A DNA stretch of 27,716 nucleotides from CAZOIA01 sp964579675 (GTDB taxonomy: Bacteria > Planctomycetota > Phycisphaerae > UBA1845 > PWPN01). Shown piece by piece: positions 1-7,712 of the stretch; position 1 is the stretch's first letter, and every line of letters begins with the position of its first letter. Made by a program: the position numbers and the translations under genes. The stretch covers positions 1-27,716 of the forward strand of contig CAZOIA010000057.1 in NCBI GenBank assembly GCA_964579675.1. Direction: 5' to 3'. A model generated the notes under the pieces. That model did not search any database. It was not told the DNA's origin and saw nothing but the letters and a program-made list of their open reading frames with translations.

Positions 1-305
1 ACTCCCCTCCCTGACGGTCGGGGTTCGGAAAAGCGAGGTGCCGTCCCCTTCTCCACCCGAAGGTCCCCGCCGGAACTGTCACGCACCCGAGGTCCGCTTC
101 GGGTCGCGGCGTTTCGTGCGTCGGCACGCGACCGGACGGTCACCTGCCCTGGGACCCCGTCGCGCTGAGGCGTCGGGCCGCCATCGGGAGTGCGGCGAGC
201 CAGCAGAACCTAAAGCGCCACCAGCGCAGGAAATCGGGGCAGGGGCGAGCAGGACAGGGAACGCGGGTCGGCGGGGAGGGAATGCCCGGTGGGGAGCGTC
301 TCAGG
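1..305. other. No supportable gene at the left edge
   Basis: I see no convincing gene here. Reading frames run open on both strands because the sequence is GC-rich, but their translations are arginine- and proline-rich with no recognisable domain. The stretch lies downstream of the stop codon of the minus-strand ParA-like gene. A conventional hairpin followed by a T-run is not evident. Confidence 0.5.
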
Positions 306-1517
306 TCAGGCGACCTCTACGACCGAATTGAGCTCACCGAAGGGATTGGACTCGACGTACATGTTGTGGGGGTCGCTTCGCCAGTCGCCGTCGATCACGT
401 ACCGGTAGCGGTATCGGCCCGGGGCCAGAGGCAGCAGGGTGTGGAAGCATTCGCGGGTGTCGTTGGGGGTCATGGGCGTCGTTTCGGGTGCCCAGTCGTT
501 GAAGTCGCCGGCGAGTTGCACGCAGGACGCCCCCGGGGCGTGGGCGACGAAAAGCACACCGCCGGCGGTCGCTTTAGCACCATAGATCTCGTCGATCTTC
601 CGTTGGACCTGTCGGGGCGTTGCGGGGATTACGGGCGCTTTCTCGAGTCCGTTCCTGCCGAACAGCGGCCGGGAGGTGGCCAGGAGCTTCTCCGCCCGGG
701 CGGCCAGGTCGTCCGCCTGCCTGAGCAGGGTGGTCGGGATCATCTCCGGCCCCCCCGACGAGATCAACTCCCGGGCCAGCCGAATGAAGTCACGGTAGCC
801 CATACTGGCCGGATCGTATTCGGTGATCGGCTGGCCGAAGCTCGCTCCCTCACGGAGCTTCGTGTTGAAGTTTATGAACGTATGGCACATCAGGGGCCCG
901 AACTTGCGCTTCAGCTCGTTCAGGATTTCCCGTCCCAGCTTCGTCCGCACATCGTACAGATTCGCAAGCACGCGTATCTCGAGCGGATGCTCGCGCCGAG
1001 CCCGCAAGGCGTCGATCGATTCGAGCTGCTTGGTGAGCCCGTGGAGAGAGAAGTAGCCGGTGTCCACGGGGATCAACACTTCGCCGGCAGCCTGGAGGGC
1101 GTTCATCGTCAGCAGCCCGATGTGCGGAGGACAGTCAACCACTGCGAACTCGTACTTGTCGCTCACGAACGAGAGGGAATCGGCGAGCCGTTCTTCGCTA
1201 TCCGACAAGCCTTGCGCCGTGGCCTCGAACTCGGCCAGCGCCGTGGTCGCCGGAGCCAGATCGAAGTTCGCGGTGATCTGCCAGATGCTCCGCGTGATGT
1301 CCGCCCGATCACCGTTGGCCCGATGGGCAAGCACGTCGTGGATGCTGACCTCGATTTGATCCTCAGGGACCGCCAGCCCGAGCGCACAGTGACCCTGCGG
1401 ATCCATATCCACGAGAAGGGTCCTCCGCCCCTCTCGAGCCAGGCACGCAGCCAGATTGATGCTGACGGTTGTCTTGCCACACCCGCCTTTTCGATTGGCG
1501 ATGGCAATGGTTCTCAT
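306..1517 (-). CDS. ParA/MinD-type ATPase fused to a C-terminal CBM48 (AMPK-type) glycogen-binding domain
   Basis: The protein has 403 residues. It starts MRTIAIANRKGGCGKTT, a deviant Walker A motif (KGGCGKTT, residues 10-17) typical of the ParA/Soj/MinD family. DMDPQG (about 37-42) and VVDCPPHIG (about 126-134) match the later ParA motifs. These ATPases dimerise on ATP and position DNA, flagella, chemoreceptors or other cargo. Residues about 319-403 form a second domain with VQLAGDFNDW, GRYRYRYVIDGDW and NPFGELNSVVEV, the pattern of CBM48/AMPK-beta glycogen-binding modules. The start at 1517 is chosen because an in-frame ATG at 1583 would add 22 unlike residues before the P-loop strand, and GGAAGG lies upstream of 1517. 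A sigma-28-like promoter precedes it. The cargo is unknown; an alpha-glucan or another protein surface could be the CBM ligand. Confidence 0.9.
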   Translation of the reverse strand: MRTIAIANRKGGCGKTTVSINLAACLAREGRRTLLVDMDPQGHCALGLAVPEDQIEVSIHDVLAHRANGDRADITRSIWQITANFDLAPATTALAEFEATAQGLSDSEERLADSLSFVSDKYEFAVVDCPPHIGLLTMNALQAAGEVLIPVDTGYFSLHGLTKQLESIDALRARREHPLEIRVLANLYDVRTKLGREILNELKRKFGPLMCHTFINFNTKLREGASFGQPITEYDPASMGYRDFIRLARELISSGGPEMIPTTLLRQADDLAARAEKLLATSRPLFGRNGLEKAPVIPATPRQVQRKIDEIYGAKATAGGVLFVAHAPGASCVQLAGDFNDWAPETTPMTPNDTRECFHTLLPLAPGRYRYRYVIDGDWRSDPHNMYVESNPFGELNSVVEVA

Positions 1518-1608
1518 GGTTGTCGCAGCCTTCCAGTCAATGGGCACCGAGATCCCCCGGGCCTCCATCGCGCCCGAGACCACACCGGATTGCGCGGTTT
1601 CTGCGCTT

Positions 1609-1637
1609 TTATCGGTCGCTCGTTGGGCAAAACTTTA
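1609..1637 (-). promoter_or_regulatory. Candidate sigma-28 (FliA/SigD)-like promoter upstream of the ParA-CBM48 gene
   Basis: On the minus strand TAAAGTTT (1637-1630) is followed after 13 bases by ACCGATAA (1616-1609). The FliA consensus is TAAAGTTT, 11 bases, GCCGATAA, so 15 of 16 box positions match but the spacer is two bases longer than usual. It would start transcription near 1602, leaving a leader of about 85 bases before the ATG at 1517. The nearly perfect boxes favour it and the spacer counts against it. Confidence 0.45.
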
Positions 1638-1689
1638 CCGGACCCGGTGGTTATCCGAACTACTTATGCGTGCGGAGGTTAGGCCAGGC

Positions 1690-3558
1690 TCAGAAACCTG
1701 GGGAAAATGAACTTGCGACAGCTCGGAGCTGCTGGAGTCGGGCGGCGGGGGTGTGGTCGGCTTGGCAGCGGCAACGGGCCCTGTCGGCAATCGCGCGGCG
1801 GCGGGGCTCGTCCTGAAGCAGTCCGCCGACCTGGTCTGCCAACTCGCGGGCGTTACAGAAGACGAGCATCTCGCGGCCCGGCTCAAGCAGGGTATGCAAC
1901 CCGCCAGCCTGGTCGTCACGGGGATGGATGCGGGCGACGAGGACGGCTCCGCTGCCGGCGGCCAGGAGGGCCTCGCCCGTGGCCTGCCCGGTGACGTCGG
2001 CGTGCACCACCATCTTCGAAGCGCTCATGATTTCTCCGCGCCGGGCGATGGTCCGAGCAGGGACCTGAATAGCCGCCCCGAACCCTTCCGGCCAGCCGGT
2101 GCCGTGGATCTCGACGTTAATCTTATTGTTTACAAGACTTTGCGCGATGAAACGCGCGAGCACGCAACATGGGACGCGAGACGACAGGGCCTCCACGATT
2201 TCCTGGCGGAGGATCGGCTCGTCGATGCGACCGGTCATCTTGGCTTCGGCCCGGGCCAGCAACGCCTCGGCCTGACCGTCAGTGAAGGTCTCGATTCGAG
2301 CGGTGAGCAGGTCCACCGCGGTTTGCCAGATCTGGGCGTAGGCGGGCAGTTGCAGGCCGAGGCTGGCTGCATCCACCGGTTCGAGGTCGGCGAAGATGGC
2401 GACATCTATGGGGCGATCGGCGTTCGCGTCGGGTGCCTCGGTGTCAAGTGCCGCCAGGCAGGGCGCCGGGCAGACGGTAAGCCGTCGCTCGTCGATCCCG
2501 CAGGCGGCCGCCTGCTCGGCGAGCCGGTTGCTCGTGACAGCCACCGGATCACCGGCGGCTTGGCGGGCGAAGTCGGCGTCGATGGTCGCCTGGGGGCTCA
2601 GCCAGCAAACCGCGGGCACGGAGTCCGGCAGAGTGTCGTGTACCTGGTGCCGGCCGATGTCCAGCAGGAGGGCCAGGTCAGGCCTGCCGGCATGGCTGTT
2701 GGCCAGCCGCGACGCCCGGGCCAGCGGATGCATGTCCCCGGGCCCCCGGACATCCACCGTGATCGGGTGCCAGCCTAAACTCGAAGCCCCCGCGGCCAGG
2801 GCGTCGGCCAGGACCCAGCTCTGATCTTGCGCGTGCAGGGCCAGCAGGGCGATGACGGGGCCGGCAAGCGGCGCGGGCCTGGCCGCCGGCTCGCCCGGGT
2901 CAACGGCTGGCAATGCCTCGTGACGGGTCCGGATATCGGCCAGGGCACGCTGTCGTTCCTGGGCGATCTGCTGATATGCGGCTTCCACGGCCGTTCGACA
3001 GGGCGCGACCTCGGCTGGTGATTGCCAGGGCCACATCATGATCCGCTCCGGGCACAGGTGCCCAGGATGATCCTCCAGCCACGAGACGAGCGTCCGGGTC
3101 AGTTCCTCGGCCGGGCAGACGAGGAAGACCAGCCGCTGCTCCGCGATGGCCGCGGCCACGTCGTGAAGCTGGAGCATCAATCGGACAGGCGCGTGATCTT
3201 CTTCCCAGACAAAGACCGCCCGGTGTCGGCCCAGCCGGTGAGTCAGCAGCCGGGCCTCCGATCCCTCGCCGATGCCCGGGAGCAGGACGTTGGCGTGCCC
3301 GGGCTCGAACCGCTCCAGCAGAGCGTCGGCCCGGACGGAGGGGATCGACGTTCGGCCGAACCACTCCACCACTCCGTCGGGCCGGGTGATCCTGAAGTTG
3401 CGTCTGCCGTCGCGCGTGGCGGTGAGTACGGGGCAGAACCCGGTCGCCTGTCCAGTGCTGGTGAGCCGCCCGGCCAGTGCCGGATCGGTGCGGTGCAGCG
3501 CGGCGACATTGCTCTCGAAGACGGCGGGTTCGAGCATTGGTGTGTTGGCGTGACCCAT
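1690..3558 (-). CDS. Maf-like / GT1 (CgeB-type) two-part glycosyltransferase
   Basis: The protein has 622 residues. The first about 210 resemble the N-terminal region of motility-associated Maf (MptE-like, DUF115-type) transferases: an FESNVAALHRTDPALAGRL opening, then VLLPGIGEG, VFVWEEDHAPVRLMLQLHD and RLVFLVCPAEEL. The remainder, from about residue 255, looks like a GT-B fold. It has paired Rossmann-like halves, and the C-terminal part (EIMSASKMVVHADV, EALLAAGSGAVLV, LHTLLEPGREMLVF) follows the pattern of CgeB/Glyco_trans_1_2 proteins. The donor and acceptor are unknown; Maf proteins glycosylate flagellin with nonulosonic acids, so a flagellin or surface-protein target is an inference. An earlier in-frame start at 3678 is rejected because it would overlap the 64-aa gene ending at 3588. 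The ATG at 3558 or the one at 3537 is more likely. Confidence 0.7.
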   Translation of the reverse strand: MGHANTPMLEPAVFESNVAALHRTDPALAGRLTSTGQATGFCPVLTATRDGRRNFRITRPDGVVEWFGRTSIPSVRADALLERFEPGHANVLLPGIGEGSEARLLTHRLGRHRAVFVWEEDHAPVRLMLQLHDVAAAIAEQRLVFLVCPAEELTRTLVSWLEDHPGHLCPERIMMWPWQSPAEVAPCRTAVEAAYQQIAQERQRALADIRTRHEALPAVDPGEPAARPAPLAGPVIALLALHAQDQSWVLADALAAGASSLGWHPITVDVRGPGDMHPLARASRLANSHAGRPDLALLLDIGRHQVHDTLPDSVPAVCWLSPQATIDADFARQAAGDPVAVTSNRLAEQAAACGIDERRLTVCPAPCLAALDTEAPDANADRPIDVAIFADLEPVDAASLGLQLPAYAQIWQTAVDLLTARIETFTDGQAEALLARAEAKMTGRIDEPILRQEIVEALSSRVPCCVLARFIAQSLVNNKINVEIHGTGWPEGFGAAIQVPARTIARRGEIMSASKMVVHADVTGQATGEALLAAGSGAVLVARIHPRDDQAGGLHTLLEPGREMLVFCNARELADQVGGLLQDEPRRRAIADRARCRCQADHTPAARLQQLRAVASSFSPGF

Positions 3559-3587
3559 CGGCGGCGCGGCGATCCTCGGGCACAGAT

Positions 3588-3782
3588 CTAGCCGGCATAC
3601 GTGATGCGCATGATCATCATACAGACCAGGAAGACCATCCAGAGGCAGCAGGCGACGATGGCTGCGGTCAGCGGCCATCGGGGCAAGGGGGGAGAGTCCC
3701 CCGCGGGCAGGTCGTTGTCCCAGATGCCCCCGGGCTTACTCTCCTCCGACGTCTGGTTGGTGCTTATCTTGTCGTCGGTCAT
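3588..3782 (-). CDS. Small single-pass membrane protein, 64 aa
   Basis: The first about 30 residues are polar (MTDDKISTNQTSEESKPGG), followed by WPLTAAIVACCLWMVFLVCM, one clear transmembrane helix, and a short MRITYAG tail. The expected topology is a polar N-terminal half and a helix ending near the C-terminus. It lies 29 bases upstream of the glycosyltransferase start and is probably co-transcribed with it. The polar head plus well-formed helix look like a real protein rather than an antisense shadow. I do not recognise a named family; a role as a small membrane partner of the downstream enzyme is only a guess. Confidence 0.65.
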   Translation of the reverse strand: MTDDKISTNQTSEESKPGGIWDNDLPAGDSPPLPRWPLTAAIVACCLWMVFLVCMMIMRITYAG

Positions 3783-3910
3783 GGTGATTGCGCCCTCGCT
3801 GCGGATCGCCTGTTGCTCGTGTCACTGACGATGCAGCGGCAAGAGGGTATCCGCGTTCGTGCGTGCTGGCAAGTGTTGTGAACGGACATGTCCGGGCCTC
3901 AGGTGAGAAA

Positions 3911-3997
3911 GTGAGAACGGGAGAAAGTGAGAAGGGATTGTGAGAGCGGGAGGATGTGAGAAGGGACTGTGAGAACGGGAGAACGTGAGAAGGGATT
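3911..3997. repeat. Three tandem copies of a 29-bp repeat
   Basis: Units 3911-3939, 3940-3968 and 3969-3997 each follow GTGAGAACGGGAGAA..GTGA plus GAAGGGATT, differing at only a few positions. A partial unit (GTGAGAA) precedes them and the first bases of another follow. The array fills most of the gap between the divergent 64-aa membrane gene and the UvrC-like gene. Its purine strand is strongly G/A-rich. A 13-base piece of it recurs near 12552. Confidence 0.85.
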
Positions 3998-4031
3998 GTG
4001 AGCGCCTATGCCCGGGCCGTAGACTACGGGG

Positions 4032-5336
4032 GTGCGACTGGAAGCCTTCTTTGAGCGTGCGATGGATTACCCACCGGCTTCGGCGAGCGAGGGGGGTGCG
4101 GGCGGAGAAGCCGGCGGCGGGCCGGACTCTGAGGCGCGGGGCGGGCCGGGAACGGAAGCGATTGACCGGGCGTTCCCACGGGGCGGCGGGGTGTACCTGC
4201 TCACGGACGCCGAGGACCGTCTGGTGCAGTTGGCGTCTGCAGGGGGTCTGCGGCGAGCGCTCAGGGGAAGGTTGCTCGAACCGGTGCCGGATGAGGAAGG
4301 CCGGGTTAGTGGCTTCAAGCGTCGCCGGGGCAGGCTGGGTGAGGTCGTGCGCAAGATCCGCTGGCGTTCTGCACATTCGATGTTCGAGATCAACTACGAG
4401 TACTGGCGCATCGCCCGCGTGCTGATGCCGGATGCCTATCTCGAAAACCTGGCGTTTGGCCCGGCGTGGTTCGTGCACGTCGATCCCTCGGCGGAGATTC
4501 CGCATTTCGTGGTGGGAAAGACGCTCGCCCCGCTGCCGGGCGTGGACCTGGGCCCCTTTGCAGCCCAGGCGGACGCGAACCGGTTCGTCCGGCTTCTGGA
4601 GGACGCATTCGATCTGTGCCGGCACCACCAGATCCTGGGGCAAACACCCCATGGTCAGCCCTGCGCCTATTTCGAAATGGGCAGGTGTCCTGCCCCGTGT
4701 GACGGCTCGATCCCGATGTCGCAGTATCGGCGGATGATCTCATCGGCACTGGCGTTCGCGTCTGGTCGGCGAAAGGAGATATACGAGAATTGGCAGAGGC
4801 AGATGCGGGAGGCGGCTGCCGAGTTGTCTTACGAAAAGGCGGCGATGTTCAGGCACCGGCTGAAACGGGCACGGGGGATCGAGCGCCCCGCGTTCAGGCA
4901 CCTCCGGCCGATCAGTGAGTTCAACTACCTCATCATCCAGCGGGGCGGGGGCCGCAGCCAGGTCAAGCCGTTCCTTGTTCGAGGCGGCTGGATCAGCCCC
5001 GGGGCGACCGTGAAACTGAAGCAGATCGATCAATCCGCCAGCGAGTGGATTGCCCAAATGCAGAAGAATGGGTGCCCGGCCGATACCACCGATCAGAGAT
5101 CCGTGTCGGCAGACGCGTCGGGCGGCGAGGGGGCGGGATCGCGCGCGGACCGCCGCCGGGAGCTGAGCGAACAGATCTGGCTGGTCAGCCACCATCTCTT
5201 CAAGCGCGACGCGCCGGGCCTGTTCATTCACCTCACAGAACTGGGCGAGCCGGCGGAGTTGGCTGAGCGTGTCCGTGCCCGCTTTGCGGCGAAGCCCCGC
5301 GAGATGCCGGGACACGGGCCCGCGTCAGGGCTGTAG
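4032..5336 (+). CDS. UvrC-like protein: degenerate GIY-YIG, Fe-S cysteines and UVR region, no C-terminal nuclease
   Basis: The protein has 434 residues; UvrC usually has about 600. Residues 50-80 (GGGVYLLTDAEDRL, then LRRALRGRL) align with the start of a GIY-YIG domain, but the YVGKAKNL segment is replaced by QLASAGGL, so the second Tyr is gone. Four cysteines at 196, 211, 219 and 223 (spacing 14, 7, 3, ending CAYFEMGRCPAPC) match the Fe-S cluster motif of UvrC. Residues about 255-290 (MREAAAELSYEKAAMFRHRL) match the UvrB-binding UVR motif. The RNase H-like endonuclease and helix-hairpin-helix domains are absent. This could be a UvrB-binding regulator, or a Cho-like factor without 3' incision. 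The start is a GTG with a weak ribosome binding site; an ATG at 4062 is an alternative. Confidence 0.8.
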   Translation: MRLEAFFERAMDYPPASASEGGAGGEAGGGPDSEARGGPGTEAIDRAFPRGGGVYLLTDAEDRLVQLASAGGLRRALRGRLLEPVPDEEGRVSGFKRRRGRLGEVVRKIRWRSAHSMFEINYEYWRIARVLMPDAYLENLAFGPAWFVHVDPSAEIPHFVVGKTLAPLPGVDLGPFAAQADANRFVRLLEDAFDLCRHHQILGQTPHGQPCAYFEMGRCPAPCDGSIPMSQYRRMISSALAFASGRRKEIYENWQRQMREAAAELSYEKAAMFRHRLKRARGIERPAFRHLRPISEFNYLIIQRGGGRSQVKPFLVRGGWISPGATVKLKQIDQSASEWIAQMQKNGCPADTTDQRSVSADASGGEGAGSRADRRRELSEQIWLVSHHLFKRDAPGLFIHLTELGEPAELAERVRARFAAKPREMPGHGPASGL

Positions 5337-5450
5337 GTGGTTTCTACTGGGGGTGGCAGGCTTGCATCCCTCGGGATGCACGACGATGATATGAGGCCGA
5401 TTCGTTTCCCAGGCGCCTGTCGGCGTCGGCGCGGCGACCGGTGGGCGGTG

Positions 5451-6941
5451 ATGTCTTTCGGGACGGGCGTGGCCAATTCAACACATTCAAATCGCCGGCG
5501 GGTGTCTGGGCGAGCGGGAAACGGCCGGGGGCATCACCTTCACACGACCCTTGCCGCGGCGATGGTGGTCTGGTGTGTGGTTGCGGACCAGGCCGGAGCC
5601 CAGCCTCCGCCCGACGCGTTTCTCAGTCAGCAGCGGCTGATCGAAGAGGAGGTTCGCGAGCGGCTCGATCGCGAGCTGCCGGCGGATCGCAAGCTCGACC
5701 TCGACTGGGGCGGCTGGTACAGCTTCCACCTGTTCCTGTACGACGACGGGGTCGAATCCTCGCGCACGTTCCGGCAGCACGATTTTCGGCTCTGGAGCTC
5801 CGTGAAGCTGGACCGGGGGGCACACGAGTTTTACGGCCGGCTGAAGCTTCAGTATCAGGACTTCAATAGCGGCGACTCGTTCGACGGTAATGACGATGAC
5901 TGGGTGGGCATGAACCTCGACCGCGGGTTCTACCGCTTCGATCTGCGACGTGCACTCCAGGCGTACCGCAAGGAGCGGATCGACTGGAACCTGAACCTGA
6001 AGCTGGGGCGTGATTTCGTGCAGTTGGGAACGGGCTACGCCCTGTCACTACCCCTGGACCATGTGCTGCTGACCGCAGAATTCGGCGACTGGGAGGTGAA
6101 GGGCCTGGCGGGGACGGCCATTCGCAGCATGGACAACATCGACCACAGCCATCCGAACAGCACCAACTCCGAGCGGAACTTCTGGGGGGGCCAGGTCACC
6201 TACACCGGTTTCGAGAAACACAAACCATTCGTCTACGCCTTCTGGAACGAAGATCAGCTAACCGAGAAGCCCATCGACCTTTACCAGGACTGGGACTACG
6301 ACAGTTGGTATCTGGGGGTCGGCTCGGACGGGGAGCTGGTGAGCAATCTGCGTTACACGACGGAGTGGCTGTTCGAGAGGGGCGATACCTACGGCCAGGG
6401 GCGGTGGATGGAAAGGGACGACATCGAGGCGTGGGCGTTCGATCTGGAGCTCGAGTACCTGTCGCAGTGGCCGATGCGACCGACGATCAGTGGCGAATAC
6501 ATGTTTGCCAGCGGTGATTCGGATCGGGAGTTCAGCCCGACCGACTCGGTGGGCGGGAACCAGCGCGGCTCCGACAACAGTTTCGTCGGTTTCGGATATC
6601 GCGACACGGGCCTGTCGTTTGGGCCGAGGTTGAGCAACGCCCACGTCTGGCGGGTGGGAGCGGCGGTCACGCCGTTCGACGAAATTGAAGCGTTGGAGAA
6701 GCTCGAGCTGGGAACCGACTGGTTCCTGTACTATAAGCACAGATCGCGAGGGGCCGTCTCCGATGCAACCGCGGATCTGCGGAACGGCTATCTGGGCTGG
6801 GAAATGGATTACTTCGTGAACTGGCGAGTCACGAGCGACCTCTCGTGGACGACGCGGTTCGGGACGTTCTTCCCCGGCGATGCGTTCACGGACCGGACGA
6901 CGCGAACGTTCCTGTTTGTGGGTTTGACATGGAGCTTCTGA
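5451..6941 (+). CDS. Outer-membrane beta-barrel protein of the alginate-export (AlgE-like) type
   Basis: The protein has about 496 residues. A signal peptide is visible (LAAAMVVWCVVADQAGAQ, cleavage after AGAQ). The mature part is rich in alternating aromatic beta-strands (LDLDWGGWYSFHLFLYDD, HEFYGRLKLQYQDFNSGD, GRDFVQLGTGYALSLPLDHV) and ends TFLFVGLTWSF, the terminal Phe expected for BAM-inserted barrels. The GRDFVQLGTGYAL region and the strand pattern resemble the Alginate_exp family of porins. It probably forms a channel for an anionic polysaccharide or small solutes. The reading frame stays open upstream to 5337, and the start is uncertain: 5451 gives a signal peptide with a long N-region, and later GTG codons are possible. 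Its stop overlaps the start of the next gene by 13 bases, so translation is probably coupled. Confidence 0.75.
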   Translation: MSFGTGVANSTHSNRRRVSGRAGNGRGHHLHTTLAAAMVVWCVVADQAGAQPPPDAFLSQQRLIEEEVRERLDRELPADRKLDLDWGGWYSFHLFLYDDGVESSRTFRQHDFRLWSSVKLDRGAHEFYGRLKLQYQDFNSGDSFDGNDDDWVGMNLDRGFYRFDLRRALQAYRKERIDWNLNLKLGRDFVQLGTGYALSLPLDHVLLTAEFGDWEVKGLAGTAIRSMDNIDHSHPNSTNSERNFWGGQVTYTGFEKHKPFVYAFWNEDQLTEKPIDLYQDWDYDSWYLGVGSDGELVSNLRYTTEWLFERGDTYGQGRWMERDDIEAWAFDLELEYLSQWPMRPTISGEYMFASGDSDREFSPTDSVGGNQRGSDNSFVGFGYRDTGLSFGPRLSNAHVWRVGAAVTPFDEIEALEKLELGTDWFLYYKHRSRGAVSDATADLRNGYLGWEMDYFVNWRVTSDLSWTTRFGTFFPGDAFTDRTTRTFLFVGLTWSF

Positions 6942-7582
6942 GCAACCAGCCGGCGGGACGATGGATTGCGCGTTGCGGCGGTCCACGGGTGGGGGCCGCA
7001 GTGTGGATCGGCCTGTGGGCATGCGGTTGCAGCCAGACCATGCGCTTCCAGCAGGCGGACCAGGGCGAGCAGGCCGATATCGATACGTTCCTGCACGAGC
7101 ACCTGCAAGCCCAGCCGATGGTTACGGTGGCGGAGGCCTACCGGGCGATGTTGCTGCTGGCCGACGGCCAGGAGGAGTATACGGATTTCGAGTCCCGGCG
7201 GGCGGCCCTGGAAGCGCGGGGGATCATCCGGCGAGCCTGGGACCTGCAGCGTGAGGCATGCATCGACCGGGGCAGCGTTGCTTACATGGTGTGCCGGATT
7301 CTCCAGATCCGCGGCGGGGTGAACGCCCGCATCTTGGGACGATTGGGGATGGGCGATCGGCGCTACGCCGCCCGGGAACTGGTATACCTGGACATGATGC
7401 CGGCCGGTGCCTCCTATCGTTACCTGACGGGTGGTGAGCTCGTGGACCTGTTGGCCGAGGCGGACCGCTACATGGCCAGGCACGACATGTACGAGGAAGA
7501 AGCGGTCGATATTGCCGATGTGCTGGAGTCGGACGTGATGCCCACCACGCAGCCGGCGGACGAGTCAGGATCTGGACGGTGA
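6929..7582 (+). CDS. Predicted lipoprotein, 217 aa
   Basis: The N-terminus has a basic stretch, a hydrophobic core (VGAAVWIGLWACGC) and a lipobox-like ACGC, so export and lipidation at the last Cys are likely. The mature part is mostly helical and acidic (QADIDTFLHEHL, VTVAEAYRAMLLLADGQEEY), with a repeating YR.ML/RE pattern but no named domain that I recognise. The ATG at 6929 lies inside the last codons of the barrel gene. This start is chosen because it gives a sensible signal peptide. Position and overlap suggest that it works with the barrel, possibly as a periplasmic accessory subunit. The product ends with a PTTQPADESG linker-like tail. Confidence 0.7.
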   Translation: MELLSNQPAGRWIARCGGPRVGAAVWIGLWACGCSQTMRFQQADQGEQADIDTFLHEHLQAQPMVTVAEAYRAMLLLADGQEEYTDFESRRAALEARGIIRRAWDLQREACIDRGSVAYMVCRILQIRGGVNARILGRLGMGDRRYAARELVYLDMMPAGASYRYLTGGELVDLLAEADRYMARHDMYEEEAVDIADVLESDVMPTTQPADESGSGR

Positions 7583-7712
7583 CGGTCGCGGCAGCGTGAA
7601 TAGGGGGTGCCCCGTTTTCCGTTTCTTTGAACTTCGCGGAGGTCCTCTTGTGGGAACGGGTCATATACTTGGTAAGGTAGAGGCATCAGCAGTATGAGAT
7701 GAGAGCGGTGCC

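Noticed and set aside
282..1682. 466-codon plus-strand open frame opposite the ParA-CBM48 gene
   Set aside because: It is antisense to a gene with clear ATPase motifs, and its translation is Arg/Gly/Val-rich without a domain. Long antisense frames are expected at this GC content.
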